DNA from: Deltaproteobacteria bacterium | GTDB lineage: Bacteria; Myxococcota_A; UBA9160; UBA4427 | Assembly: GCA_029261835.1 (NCBI GenBank) | Contig: JAJDAO010000050.1 | Coordinates: 186,001 to 250,000 of the forward strand | Direction of reading: 5' to 3' | DNA: 64,000 nucleotides | Part shown: in pieces, positions 33,821 through 44,261 of the stretch | Numbering within the stretch: the first letter of the stretch is position 1 | How the letters are laid out: every line of letters begins with the position of its first letter | Program-made: the position numbers and the translations under genes | The notes under the pieces: model-generated | The model's database searches: none | Told to the model about the DNA's origin: nothing | Seen by the model: only the letters and a program-made list of their open reading frames with translations

Positions 33821-35479
33821 CTATTGTAGCGACTCGGCTTTCGCCGCGGCCCCTTCGTCGCTGCCCAGCAGCTTCTTGGCACGTTCGCGAAGAGAAGCGT
33901 CTCGACTGTGGCTGGCCCGTTGTAGGGCGCGTCGTGCCTCGCGGCCCGGCAGGCGCTCGAGCGCCACGAGCGCCGCGAGCTTGAGCTTGCGCAGGGATTT
34001 GCGCCGTAGCAGCGAGCGGCGTTCGAGCAGTGCCACCAGCTTGGGAACGACTCGCTCCGAGCCGAGCTGTCCCAGTGCGCGAATCATCTCACGTGCCCGC
34101 TCCGTCTGTGCTTGCTCCATGGCACGCTCGAGTGCCGCGAGTATCGGCTGTGCGGCACGCGGGTCGCCCAGATGGCCGAGGCAAGTAGCCGCGATCTCGG
34201 GCAGCTCCGGAAGCGGTCTCGAGAGCGCCTCGATGAGCGCATCAACAGCGCCCTCGCTTGCGATGTGCGCCAGCGCACGAGCGGCTTCTAGGCGCAACGC
34301 AGCGTGGGGTCCGTGGAGAGCCTCCACGAGGCGGGGCACGATTTCGGGATTCTGGATCTCGCCTGTGAGGCGGGTCGCCAGCTGGGCGCGGGCAATCGAG
34401 GGATCCGCGAGGATCTGGGACAGCACGGGCAGGGCGATCTCGCCCAGCGTGATCAGGATGGCGGTGAGCTGTGCCGAACGATCGGGATCGTCCTCGCGCG
34501 CGAGCCTCTCGAAGAGCGGTGTGACCGACCGCTCCGCAAGCAACAGGAGTACCTGCGTTGCGCGCACGCCGGCGTGTGCGTTGCTCGAGCAAGCCCGGTC
34601 GATCAGGTCGTCGAGGCGTGTTTCCGAGGTCAGTCGCAGGCACATCTGCTTGGCGACACTCGCCTGCAGGCCGGGGCGTCCACCCTCTCCGACGGCGTGG
34701 TCTGCCAATACCAGCGTTGCGCGGTAGCACTCGTCGGTCAGGCCTTCGTCGAAGAGCTCACCGGCGCACTCGACGATGCGCTTGGCGAGAAACGCGTAGG
34801 CGGCGTCATCGACGCAGCGGTCGAGCTCCAACAGGCGGAAGAGCAGGCGCTCGCCTCGCTCGTCTCCGGCCGGCGCTTCGAGCGGGCACTCCTCCAGGTC
34901 GGGCTTTTCCGCGCTAGGGCTGTTGATCACGAGCTGGCGGCTGCGGGCCAGCAGGGCCGAGCCCAGCGAGGCGGTGGCGACAGGCGGGGGCGAGCTGACG
35001 CTCTGCTGGGCCGCCAGGGCATCCTCCTCGCCGCCGTTGATCGCGATCCCCACGTTTCCGCGCGAGGCCAAGCTTCGAGCCAGGCCGCCGCGCAGCGCGT
35101 GATCCCGCTCGCTGTGGCTGAGCACATCCACGAAGCTGTGAAACGCATCCCGCGTCAGTGCGGGTGTGAACTCGATCCGCTGCACATCCCGCTCGAGCAG
35201 CACCCGGGCCAGGTCGGCCATGTGACCGTGCGGGATGCTCTCCGACACGTCGCTGGCTCGAAACACCGCCTCATCGATCCAGAGCTCCAGCCGCCCGGCT
35301 CGCTCGAGTTCGACCTGGAAGGCCAGGTAGGCGCGGTCGAGAAGCTCGCCGCGCGCGGTGCTGTCTTCCGCGTAGAAGCGCATCCCCTTGCACACTCGGC
35401 CCAACTCGACGAGGAGGCAGGAGAGATCTGTCGTGGTTCTCTTGCTCCACTCGTTGCGTTCGGGAGCCTGCTCGGACAT
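33821..35479 (-). CDS. HEAT-repeat protein of unknown function
   Basis: A 552-aa soluble protein. Its C-terminal half shows HEAT/PBS-lyase-type repeats, for example VEALHGPHAALRLEAARALAHIA, IEALSRPLPELPEIAATCLGHLGDPRAA and LGSERVVPKLVALLERRSLLRRK, ending in a Lys/Arg-rich tail. The N-terminal 200 residues (VCKGMRFYAEDSTARGELLDRAYLAF) are not recognisable to me, though a similar layout occurs in uncharacterised deltaproteobacterial HEAT proteins. It opens the ruvX-mltG operon. Such repeats usually serve as protein-binding scaffolds. Confidence 0.8.
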   Translation of the reverse strand: MSEQAPERNEWSKRTTTDLSCLLVELGRVCKGMRFYAEDSTARGELLDRAYLAFQVELERAGRLELWIDEAVFRASDVSESIPHGHMADLARVLLERDVQRIEFTPALTRDAFHSFVDVLSHSERDHALRGGLARSLASRGNVGIAINGGEEDALAAQQSVSSPPPVATASLGSALLARSRQLVINSPSAEKPDLEECPLEAPAGDERGERLLFRLLELDRCVDDAAYAFLAKRIVECAGELFDEGLTDECYRATLVLADHAVGEGGRPGLQASVAKQMCLRLTSETRLDDLIDRACSSNAHAGVRATQVLLLLAERSVTPLFERLAREDDPDRSAQLTAILITLGEIALPVLSQILADPSIARAQLATRLTGEIQNPEIVPRLVEALHGPHAALRLEAARALAHIASEGAVDALIEALSRPLPELPEIAATCLGHLGDPRAAQPILAALERAMEQAQTERAREMIRALGQLGSERVVPKLVALLERRSLLRRKSLRKLKLAALVALERLPGREARRALQRASHSRDASLRERAKKLLGSDEGAAAKAESLQ

Positions 35480-35651
35480 CTGTCACCTGTGAAGTCGCCG
35501 GTTCTCTGCTGCAGTACATCGACCGCGTCCGGAGCAGGCTGAAGCGGCACTGCCTGGCACAGCCGGTCCCGGCCAGGCCGAATCTATTTTCTCCTTTTCT
35601 TCACCTCTTCGTTGGCGCCCCGAATGCCCCGTCGCTACCCTGCCCAACTCG

Positions 35652-36479
35652 ATGCCCCCCCGTCGACGTGAACCAGCCGCGGGTCCTCGCAGCGGTCCCG
35701 AGAAGCGGGTCGGTCCCATCGAAACGCCCAAAAGCGAAGCCAAAATAGGCACTTCCGCACGGACTGGAGAGCCCTCAGCCGGTCGAGAGCTCTCAGCGGG
35801 TCAAGAGCCCTCAGCCGGTCAAGAGCCCTCGGCCGGCAAAGAGCCCTCAGCGGGCGGCGGGGTCGCGCTCTGGCTGGCAACGGCGGGGGGTATCGGCTTT
35901 GGGCCGTGGGCGCCCGGAACCTGGGGCGCTCTCGCGGCGGTGCTCCTCTTCGTGCTGTTCTTTGCGCGGCTGGGCCTGCCCCTCTACGGCTTGCTGTTGA
36001 TCGTTCTCACTGCGATCGGTGTCTGGGCCTCGGGACGGGTGGAGGCCCATTTCGGTCGGCATGACGACGGACGCATCGTGATCGACGAAGTGGTGGGCCA
36101 GCTCATTGCCCTCGCACCGCTCGTGGTGATCTGGGAGATGCCTCTCGGCCGGATCGGGTTGCCCGCGGGCCCGATGGCTGCCGAGTGGGGTGCCGGCGCT
36201 GGAATCGACATTCGGTGGCTGCTGGTCGTGACCGCATTCGTCGCATTCAGGTGGTTCGATATCCGGAAGCCGGGGCTGGTCCGGTGGGCGGAAGAGAGGT
36301 TCGAAGGCGGCGTGGGCGTAATGCTCGATGACATCGTGGCGGGCGTATTCGGGGCGGTGGTCGTGATACTGCCCGCCTACGCGCTGGTGGTCGGCCTGCT
36401 TCGGGAGAAGGTGCTCGAGGCGGAGGCGGTGGTCGCGGTTCTGCGAGCTGTATCCGGGGCCCTGGGATTCGTGTCGTGA
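35652..36479 (+). CDS. pgpA: Phosphatidylglycerophosphatase A with repeat-bearing N-terminal extension
   Basis: PgpA removes the phosphate from phosphatidylglycerophosphate to give phosphatidylglycerol. The core has GIGFGPWAPGTWGALAAVLL, DDGRIVIDEVVGQLIAL with the acidic cluster, FRWFDIRKPGLVRWAEERF and GGVGVMLDDIVAGVFGAV, plus several hydrophobic helices. The first 70 residues are an extension not normal for the family, containing five 6-residue repeats of the form E-P-S-A-G-Q. The family-like start would be near VALWLATAGG, but no good alternative start codon is visible there. Its TGA overlaps the cinA GTG. Confidence 0.9.
   Translation: MPPRRREPAAGPRSGPEKRVGPIETPKSEAKIGTSARTGEPSAGRELSAGQEPSAGQEPSAGKEPSAGGGVALWLATAGGIGFGPWAPGTWGALAAVLLFVLFFARLGLPLYGLLLIVLTAIGVWASGRVEAHFGRHDDGRIVIDEVVGQLIALAPLVVIWEMPLGRIGLPAGPMAAEWGAGAGIDIRWLLVVTAFVAFRWFDIRKPGLVRWAEERFEGGVGVMLDDIVAGVFGAVVVILPAYALVVGLLREKVLEAEAVVAVLRAVSGALGFVS
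35767..35856 (+). repeat. In-frame 18-bp minisatellite, five copies
   Basis: Five tandem units of an 18-base repeat close to AAGAGCCCTCAGCCGGTC, imperfect at a few positions. In the pgpA frame they encode EPSAGR, ELSAGQ, EPSAGQ, EPSAGK and EPSAGG, a flexible N-terminal segment. The unit is a multiple of three, so copy-number changes would keep the frame. Confidence 0.9.
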
Positions 36480-37819
36480 AGGCTGAGATCATCACCATTG
36501 GCGACGAGATCCTGCGGGGCGAAATCGTCGACTCCAACAAGGCCCTGCTCGCGGAGCGTTTGCGTCGCCTCGATATCGAGTGCCATTACCAATCGTCGGT
36601 TCGCGACGACAGACGGGACATGCGCGATGCCTTTCGGCGCGCGGTCGAGCGCAGCGATGTGGTGCTGGTCTCGGGCGGGCTGGGTCCGACGCGAGACGAC
36701 ATCACCAGCGAGGTGTTGGCCGAGACGTTCGGGCGCGAACTCCTACTCGACGCTGCCTCTCTCGAGTCCATCCGCGTTTTCTTCCAGCGTATCGGTCGCG
36801 AAATGAGTCAGGCCAACCGTAAGCAGGCCTGCTTTCCGTCTGGTGCCGAGGTGCTCCCCAACCCAGCCGGAACGGCACCCGGCTTCGCCTTGCAGGAGGC
36901 CGGAACGCTCGTCTTCTGCATGCCCGGTGTGCCGCGCGAACTCGGCCAGATGATGGACGAGCAGGTGCTCCCGCGGCTCGAGGTGGCCTGTGAAAAGGCG
37001 CTCGCCGCAAGCACGGCGGGTCGAGAGGCGGCTGGGAAGCCGGTGGTACGCGCCAGGCTGCTGCGGACGTTCGGCATGGGGGAGTCATCGCTCGAGGAAG
37101 AGCTCGCCGACATCGCTCGGGACGGCGACGTGGAGCTCGGCTTTCGAACCACCTTTCCCGACAACTACCTGCGCGTGGTGGCTCGGGCGGCCTCCGCCAG
37201 CGAGGCCGACAACGCGATCGAGCGGGTGGTGAAGCGTATCCACGATCGGTTGGGGCCTCTGGTTTACGGTGAAGAGAACGAGAGCATGGCCCAGGTGGTG
37301 GGGCGCTTGCTGGCCGAGTGTGGCAAGACGATCGCACTGGCGGAGTCCTGCACCGGTGGGCTCGTGGCGCAGAAGATCACCGACGTGCCGGGCTCCTCCA
37401 GCTACTTCCTCGGCGGAGTCGTAGCCTACGCGAATAGCGCCAAAGTGCGGCTGATCGGCGTTCCCGAGTCACTGCTTGCGGAGCACGGCGCAGTCTCGGA
37501 GCCGGTGGTCCGGGCCATGGCGGAGGGTGTGAGGGAACGCTTTCGGGCCGACCTCGGGCTTTCGGTCAGCGGCATCTCGGGGCCCGACGGCGGTACGCCG
37601 GAGAAGCCGCTGGGCCTGGTCTTTCTCGCGCTCGCACGGGGAGAGGCCACACACGTCGATCACTTCGTCTTTCCCATCGAGCGTTCGCGTCACCGCACGT
37701 TGGCGGCTCAGGTGGCTCTCGACTGGGTGCGTCGCTCGCTGCTGGGGCTCGAGCTCACCGGGCCCAGCCTGTTGCGGCAGCGGGGTGGTGGGCCGTCGCC
37801 GGGAGCGCCGCGCTCATGA
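36476..37819 (+). CDS. cinA: CinA: nicotinamide-nucleotide amidase with MoCF-like domain
   Basis: The 447-aa protein has an N-terminal MoCF/COG1058 domain ([48 protein letters not shown]) and a C-terminal CinA domain ([52 protein letters not shown]). The C-terminal enzyme deamidates nicotinamide mononucleotide, recycling NAD; the N-terminal domain in homologues is an ADP-ribose pyrophosphatase. GTG start overlaps the pgpA stop. cinA directly before recA is a widespread arrangement. Confidence 0.95.
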   Translation: MKAEIITIGDEILRGEIVDSNKALLAERLRRLDIECHYQSSVRDDRRDMRDAFRRAVERSDVVLVSGGLGPTRDDITSEVLAETFGRELLLDAASLESIRVFFQRIGREMSQANRKQACFPSGAEVLPNPAGTAPGFALQEAGTLVFCMPGVPRELGQMMDEQVLPRLEVACEKALAASTAGREAAGKPVVRARLLRTFGMGESSLEEELADIARDGDVELGFRTTFPDNYLRVVARAASASEADNAIERVVKRIHDRLGPLVYGEENESMAQVVGRLLAECGKTIALAESCTGGLVAQKITDVPGSSSYFLGGVVAYANSAKVRLIGVPESLLAEHGAVSEPVVRAMAEGVRERFRADLGLSVSGISGPDGGTPEKPLGLVFLALARGEATHVDHFVFPIERSRHRTLAAQVALDWVRRSLLGLELTGPSLLRQRGGGPSPGAPRS

Positions 37820-37970
37820 CCACCCGGAGCCATACGCTTGGACTCTATCTCTGTCTCGTTCTTCATCCCCGTCCCCCCTTTTGCTCCGAACGCCGCGCGG
37901 TGCCCGGAGAGCAGGATCACCCCCAGCACGAAGATTCCCACATTCTTTGACTTTTCGGAGGAAGCACAGC

Positions 37971-39053
<1,083 letters not shown>

Positions 39054-39070
39054 CTCGGCACATCACCAGG

Positions 39071-39097
39071 CAGCGCCGCCCCGCGGGCGCGGCGCTG
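39071..39097 (+). terminator. Strong GC hairpin after recA
   Basis: CAGCGCCGC and GCGGCGCTG form a perfect 9-bp stem with a nine-base loop, 18 bases after the recA stop. The tract that follows (TCTGGCCCCTAG) is not T-rich, so it may stabilise the 3' end or act with Rho rather than be an intrinsic terminator. Confidence 0.5.
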
Positions 39098-39304
39098 TCT
39101 GGCCCCTAGTGCTCGAATTCCCGTCAAGGACGCACCGGGTGTTCTGCATCCCTGGCCGCAGCCACGGACCGGCTCCCCTCGGAGCATTGCGGCCGGTCGC
39201 CAGACGCTCGCTCAAGACCCGAGCGCAACCGGTCGAAACACCCAAAGCACCGTGGGCTTGCGTGCGCGATCTGCGGCACGCACAGGCAGGGGACCGGAAG
39301 CGCT

Positions 39305-40498
39305 ATGGCGATGGAGCTCAACGAGATCTTGAAGGTCGCCATCAAGGGTGGTGCCTCGGACATCCACCTGAAGTCCGGCCTGCCTCCGATGTTTCGCGTG
39401 GACGGAGCCCTGGTGCCGCTCAAGAACGGCGAGCGCATCATGCCCGACGAGATCAAGAGCATGGCCTTCGCCATCATGAACCCGGTGCAGAAGGCGCGTT
39501 TCGAGGAGAACCGTGAAGCGGATCTCGCTTACGGCATTCCCGGCCTTGGCCGTTTTCGTGTCAACTGCTTTCAGCAGCGCGGCAGCATCGGCATCGTCTT
39601 TCGTGTGATTCCATTCGGTGTCAAGACTGTCGAGCAGCTCCATCTGCCCAAGGTGTGCGCGCGCATCGCCCAGGAGCACCGCGGTCTCGTCCTCGTCACG
39701 GGGACGACCGGGTCCGGCAAGTCCACGACACTCGCGGCCATGATCGAGCAGATCAACTCGGAGCGGACCTGCCACATCATGACGATCGAGGACCCGATCG
39801 AGTTCCTGATTCGCGATCGCCGCTCCATCGTGAACCAGCGCGAGATCGGTGTCGACACCCACAGTTTTTCCAACGCTCTGCGTGCCGCCCTGCGGCAGGA
39901 TCCCGACGTGATTCTGGTCGGTGAGATGCGTGACTTCGAGACGATCGAGACCGCCCTCACCGCGGCCGAGACCGGTCACCTCGTGATGAGCACGCTCCAC
40001 ACATTGGACGCCACCGAGACCATCAACCGCATCATCTCCGTCTTTCCGCCCTACCAGCAGAAGCAGGTTCGCCTCCAGCTCTCGATGATCCTCAAATCCG
40101 TGATCTCGCAACGACTCGTCCCCAGGGCGGATGGCAAGGGTCGCGTGCCCGCGCTGGAGGTATTGGTCTCGACGGCACTGACGCGCGAGCTCATCGGCGA
40201 CAAGGACCGCACCAAGGAGCTCCCGGACGCCATCTCCAAGGGCTTCACCACCTACGGCATGCAGACCTTCGATCAGTCGCTGATGCAGTTGGTCAAGCAG
40301 GATCTCGTGACCTACGAGGAAGCGCTCAAGAACGTGTCCAATCCCGACGACTTCGCTCTGCGCTTCCGCGGCATTGCCTCCACCTCCGACTCCAGCTGGA
40401 GCGATTTCGCCGGCGATGGGGAAGAAGAGAAGCCGGAAGTCGACGACATCGACGCGGCACTGGCCGGCGGCGACGACTTCAACATCGACCGCTTCTGA
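39305..40498 (+). CDS. pilT: Type IV pilus retraction ATPase, PilT family
   Basis: PilT-family ATPases power pilus retraction for twitching motility. The 397-aa protein has the N-terminal domain start ASDIHLKSGLPP, Walker A GTTGSGKSTT, the Asp box MTIEDPIEF, Walker B DPDVILVGEMRD and the His box STLHTLDAT. In place of the AIRNLIRE motif of classical PilT it has TRELIGDKDRTKELPDAI, followed by YGMQTFDQSLMQLV; this makes a PilU-like or lineage-specific variant possible. The C-terminal 60 residues are acidic and Ser-rich. No other pilus gene is nearby. Confidence 0.9.
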   Translation: MAMELNEILKVAIKGGASDIHLKSGLPPMFRVDGALVPLKNGERIMPDEIKSMAFAIMNPVQKARFEENREADLAYGIPGLGRFRVNCFQQRGSIGIVFRVIPFGVKTVEQLHLPKVCARIAQEHRGLVLVTGTTGSGKSTTLAAMIEQINSERTCHIMTIEDPIEFLIRDRRSIVNQREIGVDTHSFSNALRAALRQDPDVILVGEMRDFETIETALTAAETGHLVMSTLHTLDATETINRIISVFPPYQQKQVRLQLSMILKSVISQRLVPRADGKGRVPALEVLVSTALTRELIGDKDRTKELPDAISKGFTTYGMQTFDQSLMQLVKQDLVTYEEALKNVSNPDDFALRFRGIASTSDSSWSDFAGDGEEEKPEVDDIDAALAGGDDFNIDRF

Positions 40499-40610
40499 CG
40501 CTCAGCCGCCGACTCGTTGATGTAGCGCCACCTGGCGCCTTCCACGCGTCGGCGCGACGAAGCTGCGCCGGTTTGCGGCCCGTCTTGCGCGCAATCCTTG
40601 CCGACCCCGC

Positions 40611-40640
40611 GTGTCCTGTCCCCAAGAAGTAACAGGACAC
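40611..40640 (+). repeat. Dispersed palindromic element, copy 2 (longer loop)
   Basis: GTGTCCTGTCCC then CAAGAAGTA then ACAGGACAC: same outer arms as the copies at 21373 and 58450 but with a nine-base insert, giving a hairpin with 9-bp arms (GTGTCCTGT/ACAGGACAC). It lies about 110 bases after pilT. Confidence 0.6.
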
Positions 40641-40722
40641 TCGGCTCGACCCGCCTCGCTGGCCGAGTCCGAGCTAAGCTGGCTCCGCTTGATGAACCAG
40701 CGGATCGCTGAGGGGAGGTGGG

Positions 40723-41517
40723 ATGAGGCGCTTTGATGGCAAGGTGGCAATCGTCACCGGGGCGGCTTCGGGCATCGGTGCGGCGACCCTGCGCCGTCTG
40801 GCCAGCGAGGGAGCAGCCGTGGTGGTCGGCGATATTCAGGATGAGGCGGGTGAGGCGATCGCACAGGAGATCGGAGCAGGCGGTGGTGAGGCCTCCTTTC
40901 GCCACTGTGACGTCGCCGATCTCTCACAGGTGGAGGCTCTGGTCGAGCATGCGGTCTCGCGCTACGGCGGCCTCGATATCATGCACAACAACGCCGCATG
41001 GACCGGTGGCGGCTGGGTGGCGGACCTCGATCCGGAGGTCTGGCAGCGCAGCATCCAGGTGATGTTGACAAGTGTCTTCTACGGCTGCCGTGCCGCGCTT
41101 CCGGCCATGCTCGAGCGCGGCGGTGGCAGCATCGTCAACACCGCATCGATCGAGGCCTTCGGCGGCGAGATGCTGGCGTCTCCCTATTCGACCGCCAAAG
41201 CGGGCGTAGTAAACTTCACGCGCAACGTGGCCATCGAGTACGGGCGCAAGGGGATTCGGGCGAATTCGATTTGCCCGGGGATCGTCGAGACCCCGATGTA
41301 TCACCAGATGGAAACATTCGCCAAGCACTCACGGGAGGATATGGAGCAGTTGTCCGCACTCGGCCGTCTGCTCCAGCCGGACGAAATCGCAGCCGTCGTT
41401 GCCTTTCTGTGCAGTGAGGACGCCTCGGGAATCACCGGTGCGGCGCTGGTGGTCGACGGCGGAACCACCGCCTTCGTCAATCTCGGCGGACACTCACCCT
41501 ATTCGGGTTCGAGCTAG
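40723..41517 (+). CDS. Short-chain dehydrogenase/reductase (classical SDR)
   Basis: The 264-aa enzyme has the cofactor motif VTGAASGIGAATLRRL, Asp in VGDIQDE (suggesting NAD rather than NADP), HNNAAWTGG, the catalytic Ser in IVNTASIEAFGG, YSTAKAG (Tyr-X-X-X-Lys) and ICPGIVETPM. This is the general glucose/3-alpha-hydroxysteroid dehydrogenase-like layout; substrate cannot be told. GGGGAGGTGGG just before ATG 40723 is a strong ribosome-binding site. It stands alone between pilT and alaS. Confidence 0.9.
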   Translation: MRRFDGKVAIVTGAASGIGAATLRRLASEGAAVVVGDIQDEAGEAIAQEIGAGGGEASFRHCDVADLSQVEALVEHAVSRYGGLDIMHNNAAWTGGGWVADLDPEVWQRSIQVMLTSVFYGCRAALPAMLERGGGSIVNTASIEAFGGEMLASPYSTAKAGVVNFTRNVAIEYGRKGIRANSICPGIVETPMYHQMETFAKHSREDMEQLSALGRLLQPDEIAAVVAFLCSEDASGITGAALVVDGGTTAFVNLGGHSPYSGSS

Positions 41518-41601
41518 AGCTCGCCCCTGCTGGTGCTCCTGCGGTCCGGTATATTCCGGCCCCCACGAAACCCCGACCCGAGCTACCAGGGAGGCCAGAC
41601 A

Positions 41602-44241
41602 ATGCCGCGGGCGGCACCCGAAATCCGTGAGGAGTTCTTGCGCTTCTTCGAGCGGCGCGGCCACCGTCTGGTGAAGAGCGCATCGCTGATTCCCGATGCC
41701 GACCCCACCCTGATGTTCGTGAATGCAGGCATGGTGCCGTTCAAGCGGACTCTCCTCGGCGAGGAGGTTCGGGACTACGCACGCGCGGTCTCGTCTCAGA
41801 AGTGCATGCGCGTGTCGGGCAAGCACAACGATCTGGAGAACGTCGGCCGTACACCGCGCCACCACACCTTCTTCGAGATGCTCGGCAACTTCTCCTTTGG
41901 CGACTATTTCAAGCAGGAGGCGGTCGAGTTCGCCTGGGAGCTGCTGACGCAGCGGATCGGATTCGATGAGAGCAGGTTGGCGGTTTCGGTCTTTCGCGAA
42001 GACGACGAGGCGCACGAGATTTGGCGCGAGAGTGTCGGCTTACCCGAGAGCAGGATCTATCGCCTGGACGAGGATGAGAACTTCTGGTCCATGGGCGATA
42101 CCGGTCCCTGCGGACCCTGCTCGGAGATCCACGTTGACTTCGGCGAGAACGGCGACTGTGCGAGCAAGCGCTGCGATCCCTCCTGCGACTGCGGTCGTTG
42201 GCTCGAGATCTGGAATCTGGTCTTCATGCAATTCGATCGGGACGCCTCGGGTGAGATGACGCCGTTGCCCAAGCCGTCGATCGACACGGGTGGGGGCCTG
42301 GAGCGCTGGGCTGCGGTGCTGCAAGGGGTTCGCAGCAACTACGAGACCGATCTCTTCGTGCCGATTCTCGCTCGAGCGCAGGAAATATCCGGTGTGACGC
42401 TGGGAGAAGATCCGGAGAAGGACGTATCGCTGAGGGTCGTCGCCGATCACGTACGCTCATTGTCCTTCTTGATCGGCGATGGTGTGTTGCCGTCCAATGC
42501 CGGCCGTGGCTACGTGTTGCGCAGGATTCTCCGTAGAGCCTCGCGCCACGGCGTGTTGCTCGGCGTGGAGGAGCCCTTTCTGCACGAGGTCGCGAATACG
42601 GTCATCGACCAACTCGGTGATGTCTACCCCGAGCTGATCGAGCGCCGCGCCTTCATCACTGATCGCATCCGTCGGGACGAAGAGCGCTTTCTCGTTACGC
42701 TCTCTCGAGGGCTCACGCTGCTCGAGGGAGAGATCCAAGATGCCAAGGCACGGGGTGACTCCGAGCTGGCGGGTGAGACGGTCTTCAAGCTCTATGACAC
42801 CTACGGATTTCCCGTGGACCTGACCGCCGACATCTTGCTCTCCCACAAGATGCAGGTTGACCGATCCGGCTTCGATTCCGCCATGCAGCAGCAGCGGCAG
42901 CGAGCCAGGGCCGCTTGGGCGGGCAGTGGAGACGAGGGGGTCGCCGAGGTCTACAGCCGTATCGCGGCAGATACGACCACCGTGTTTCGCGGCTACGACG
43001 CCACCGAGGGGCAGGCGCGGCTGGCGGCTCTGCTGGTCGACGGGCGACCGGTTGATGTCGCTCGCCGAGGTCAGAAGGTGGAGTTGATCTTCGACGAGAC
43101 GCCCTTCTACGCCGAGAGCGGTGGTCAGCTCGGAGACCGTGGTGTGGTGATCGCCGTTGATGGGCGCGTCGAGATCACGGATACGCAGAAGCCTGTGGAG
43201 GGGCTCTTCGTTCATATCGGCGAGGTCATTGAAGGTGAGATCCACGTTGACACTGAGGCAACGCTTCAGGTCGACTCGGAGTCGCGTCGCGCGACGGTGC
43301 GCAACCATTCGGGAACCCATCTCCTGCACGCGGCCCTGCGGGAGGTCCTGGGACCCCAGTCTATGCAGAAGGGTTCGCTGGTGGGCCCCAGCCGCCTGCG
43401 CTTCGACTTCACTCACGACACGCCGCTGAGCGACGATGAGCTGGCCCGCATCGAGGACCGCGCGAATGAGTGGATCGAGGCCAATCTGCCCGCCACCGTC
43501 CGCGTCATGCCCTACGACGAGGCGGTGGCGAGTGGTGCCACCGCGATCTTCGATGAGAAGTACGGCGACGAAGTGCGCGTCATCTCATTCGGTGAGTGCA
43601 GCACCGAGCTCTGCGGCGGAACGCACGCTCGGGCGACCGGGGACATCGGGCTGCTCAAGTTGATCTCCGAGACCGGCATCGCCGCCGGTGTGCGCCGCAT
43701 CGAGGCACTGACCGGCATGAGTGCGCTGCGGGAGATTCGCCGCCAAGAGAGGATTACTCGGGATACGGCTGGCTTGTTGAAAGTGCCGGTGGCTGAGCTG
43801 CCGTCGAGAGTCGAAAAGCTGCTGGCCGAGCGGCGTGATCTCGAGCGGCAACTCGAAACGCTCAAGAGCGCGGAGCGTGGCTCAGCGGCGGGTGATCTGT
43901 TGGCTGGCGCACGGGAGATAGACGGCGCCCGGGCTCTCGGAGCTCGCGTCGACGGCGTCGATGCCAAGGCGATGCGGGGCATGGTGGATGATCTTCGCAA
44001 CCGGCTCGGGAGCAGCGTTGTGATGTTGGCGGCCGAGCGCGCGGGAAAGGTGGTGCTCGCCATCGGCGTGACGAAGGATCTGATCAGTCGCTACAAGGCC
44101 GGTGAGCTGATCGCTCAGGTGGCGGCGGTCGTGGGTGGCGGCGGCGGTGGGCGAGCCGATTTCGCTCAGGCCGGCGGCCGAGATGCCACACAGATCGACG
44201 CCGCCATAGAGAAGTTCCACGAACTGGTGAGCGCCGGCTGA
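41602..44241 (+). CDS. alaS: Alanyl-tRNA synthetase
   Basis: Class II synthetase that charges tRNA-Ala, with an editing domain that clears mischarged Ser and Gly. The 879-aa protein has motif 1 to 3 features (LMFVNAGMVPFK, RHHTFFEMLGNFSFGDYF, GRGYVLRRILRRASRHG), the editing-domain zinc ligands NHSGTHLLHAALR and CGGTHARATGDIG, and the C-terminal domain ending in VGGGGGGRADFAQAGG. ATG 41602 follows GGGAGG. It is followed by ispG after 20 bases. Confidence 0.97.
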   Translation: MPRAAPEIREEFLRFFERRGHRLVKSASLIPDADPTLMFVNAGMVPFKRTLLGEEVRDYARAVSSQKCMRVSGKHNDLENVGRTPRHHTFFEMLGNFSFGDYFKQEAVEFAWELLTQRIGFDESRLAVSVFREDDEAHEIWRESVGLPESRIYRLDEDENFWSMGDTGPCGPCSEIHVDFGENGDCASKRCDPSCDCGRWLEIWNLVFMQFDRDASGEMTPLPKPSIDTGGGLERWAAVLQGVRSNYETDLFVPILARAQEISGVTLGEDPEKDVSLRVVADHVRSLSFLIGDGVLPSNAGRGYVLRRILRRASRHGVLLGVEEPFLHEVANTVIDQLGDVYPELIERRAFITDRIRRDEERFLVTLSRGLTLLEGEIQDAKARGDSELAGETVFKLYDTYGFPVDLTADILLSHKMQVDRSGFDSAMQQQRQRARAAWAGSGDEGVAEVYSRIAADTTTVFRGYDATEGQARLAALLVDGRPVDVARRGQKVELIFDETPFYAESGGQLGDRGVVIAVDGRVEITDTQKPVEGLFVHIGEVIEGEIHVDTEATLQVDSESRRATVRNHSGTHLLHAALREVLGPQSMQKGSLVGPSRLRFDFTHDTPLSDDELARIEDRANEWIEANLPATVRVMPYDEAVASGATAIFDEKYGDEVRVISFGECSTELCGGTHARATGDIGLLKLISETGIAAGVRRIEALTGMSALREIRRQERITRDTAGLLKVPVAELPSRVEKLLAERRDLERQLETLKSAERGSAAGDLLAGAREIDGARALGARVDGVDAKAMRGMVDDLRNRLGSSVVMLAAERAGKVVLAIGVTKDLISRYKAGELIAQVAAVVGGGGGGRADFAQAGGRDATQIDAAIEKFHELVSAG

Positions 44242-44261
44242 CCGCTGCGGGGTGAGTTCCT

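Noticed and set aside
33156-34727. 523-aa plus-strand ORF
   Set aside because: Ser/Arg-rich shadow of mltG, ruvX and the HEAT-repeat gene on the minus strand.
34304-35542. 412-aa plus-strand ORF
   Set aside because: Antisense to the HEAT-repeat gene, with no recognisable domain.
35635-35880. Minus-strand ORF with RALDRLRALDPLR-like repeats
   Set aside because: It is the reverse reading of the pgpA minisatellite; no start signal or family.
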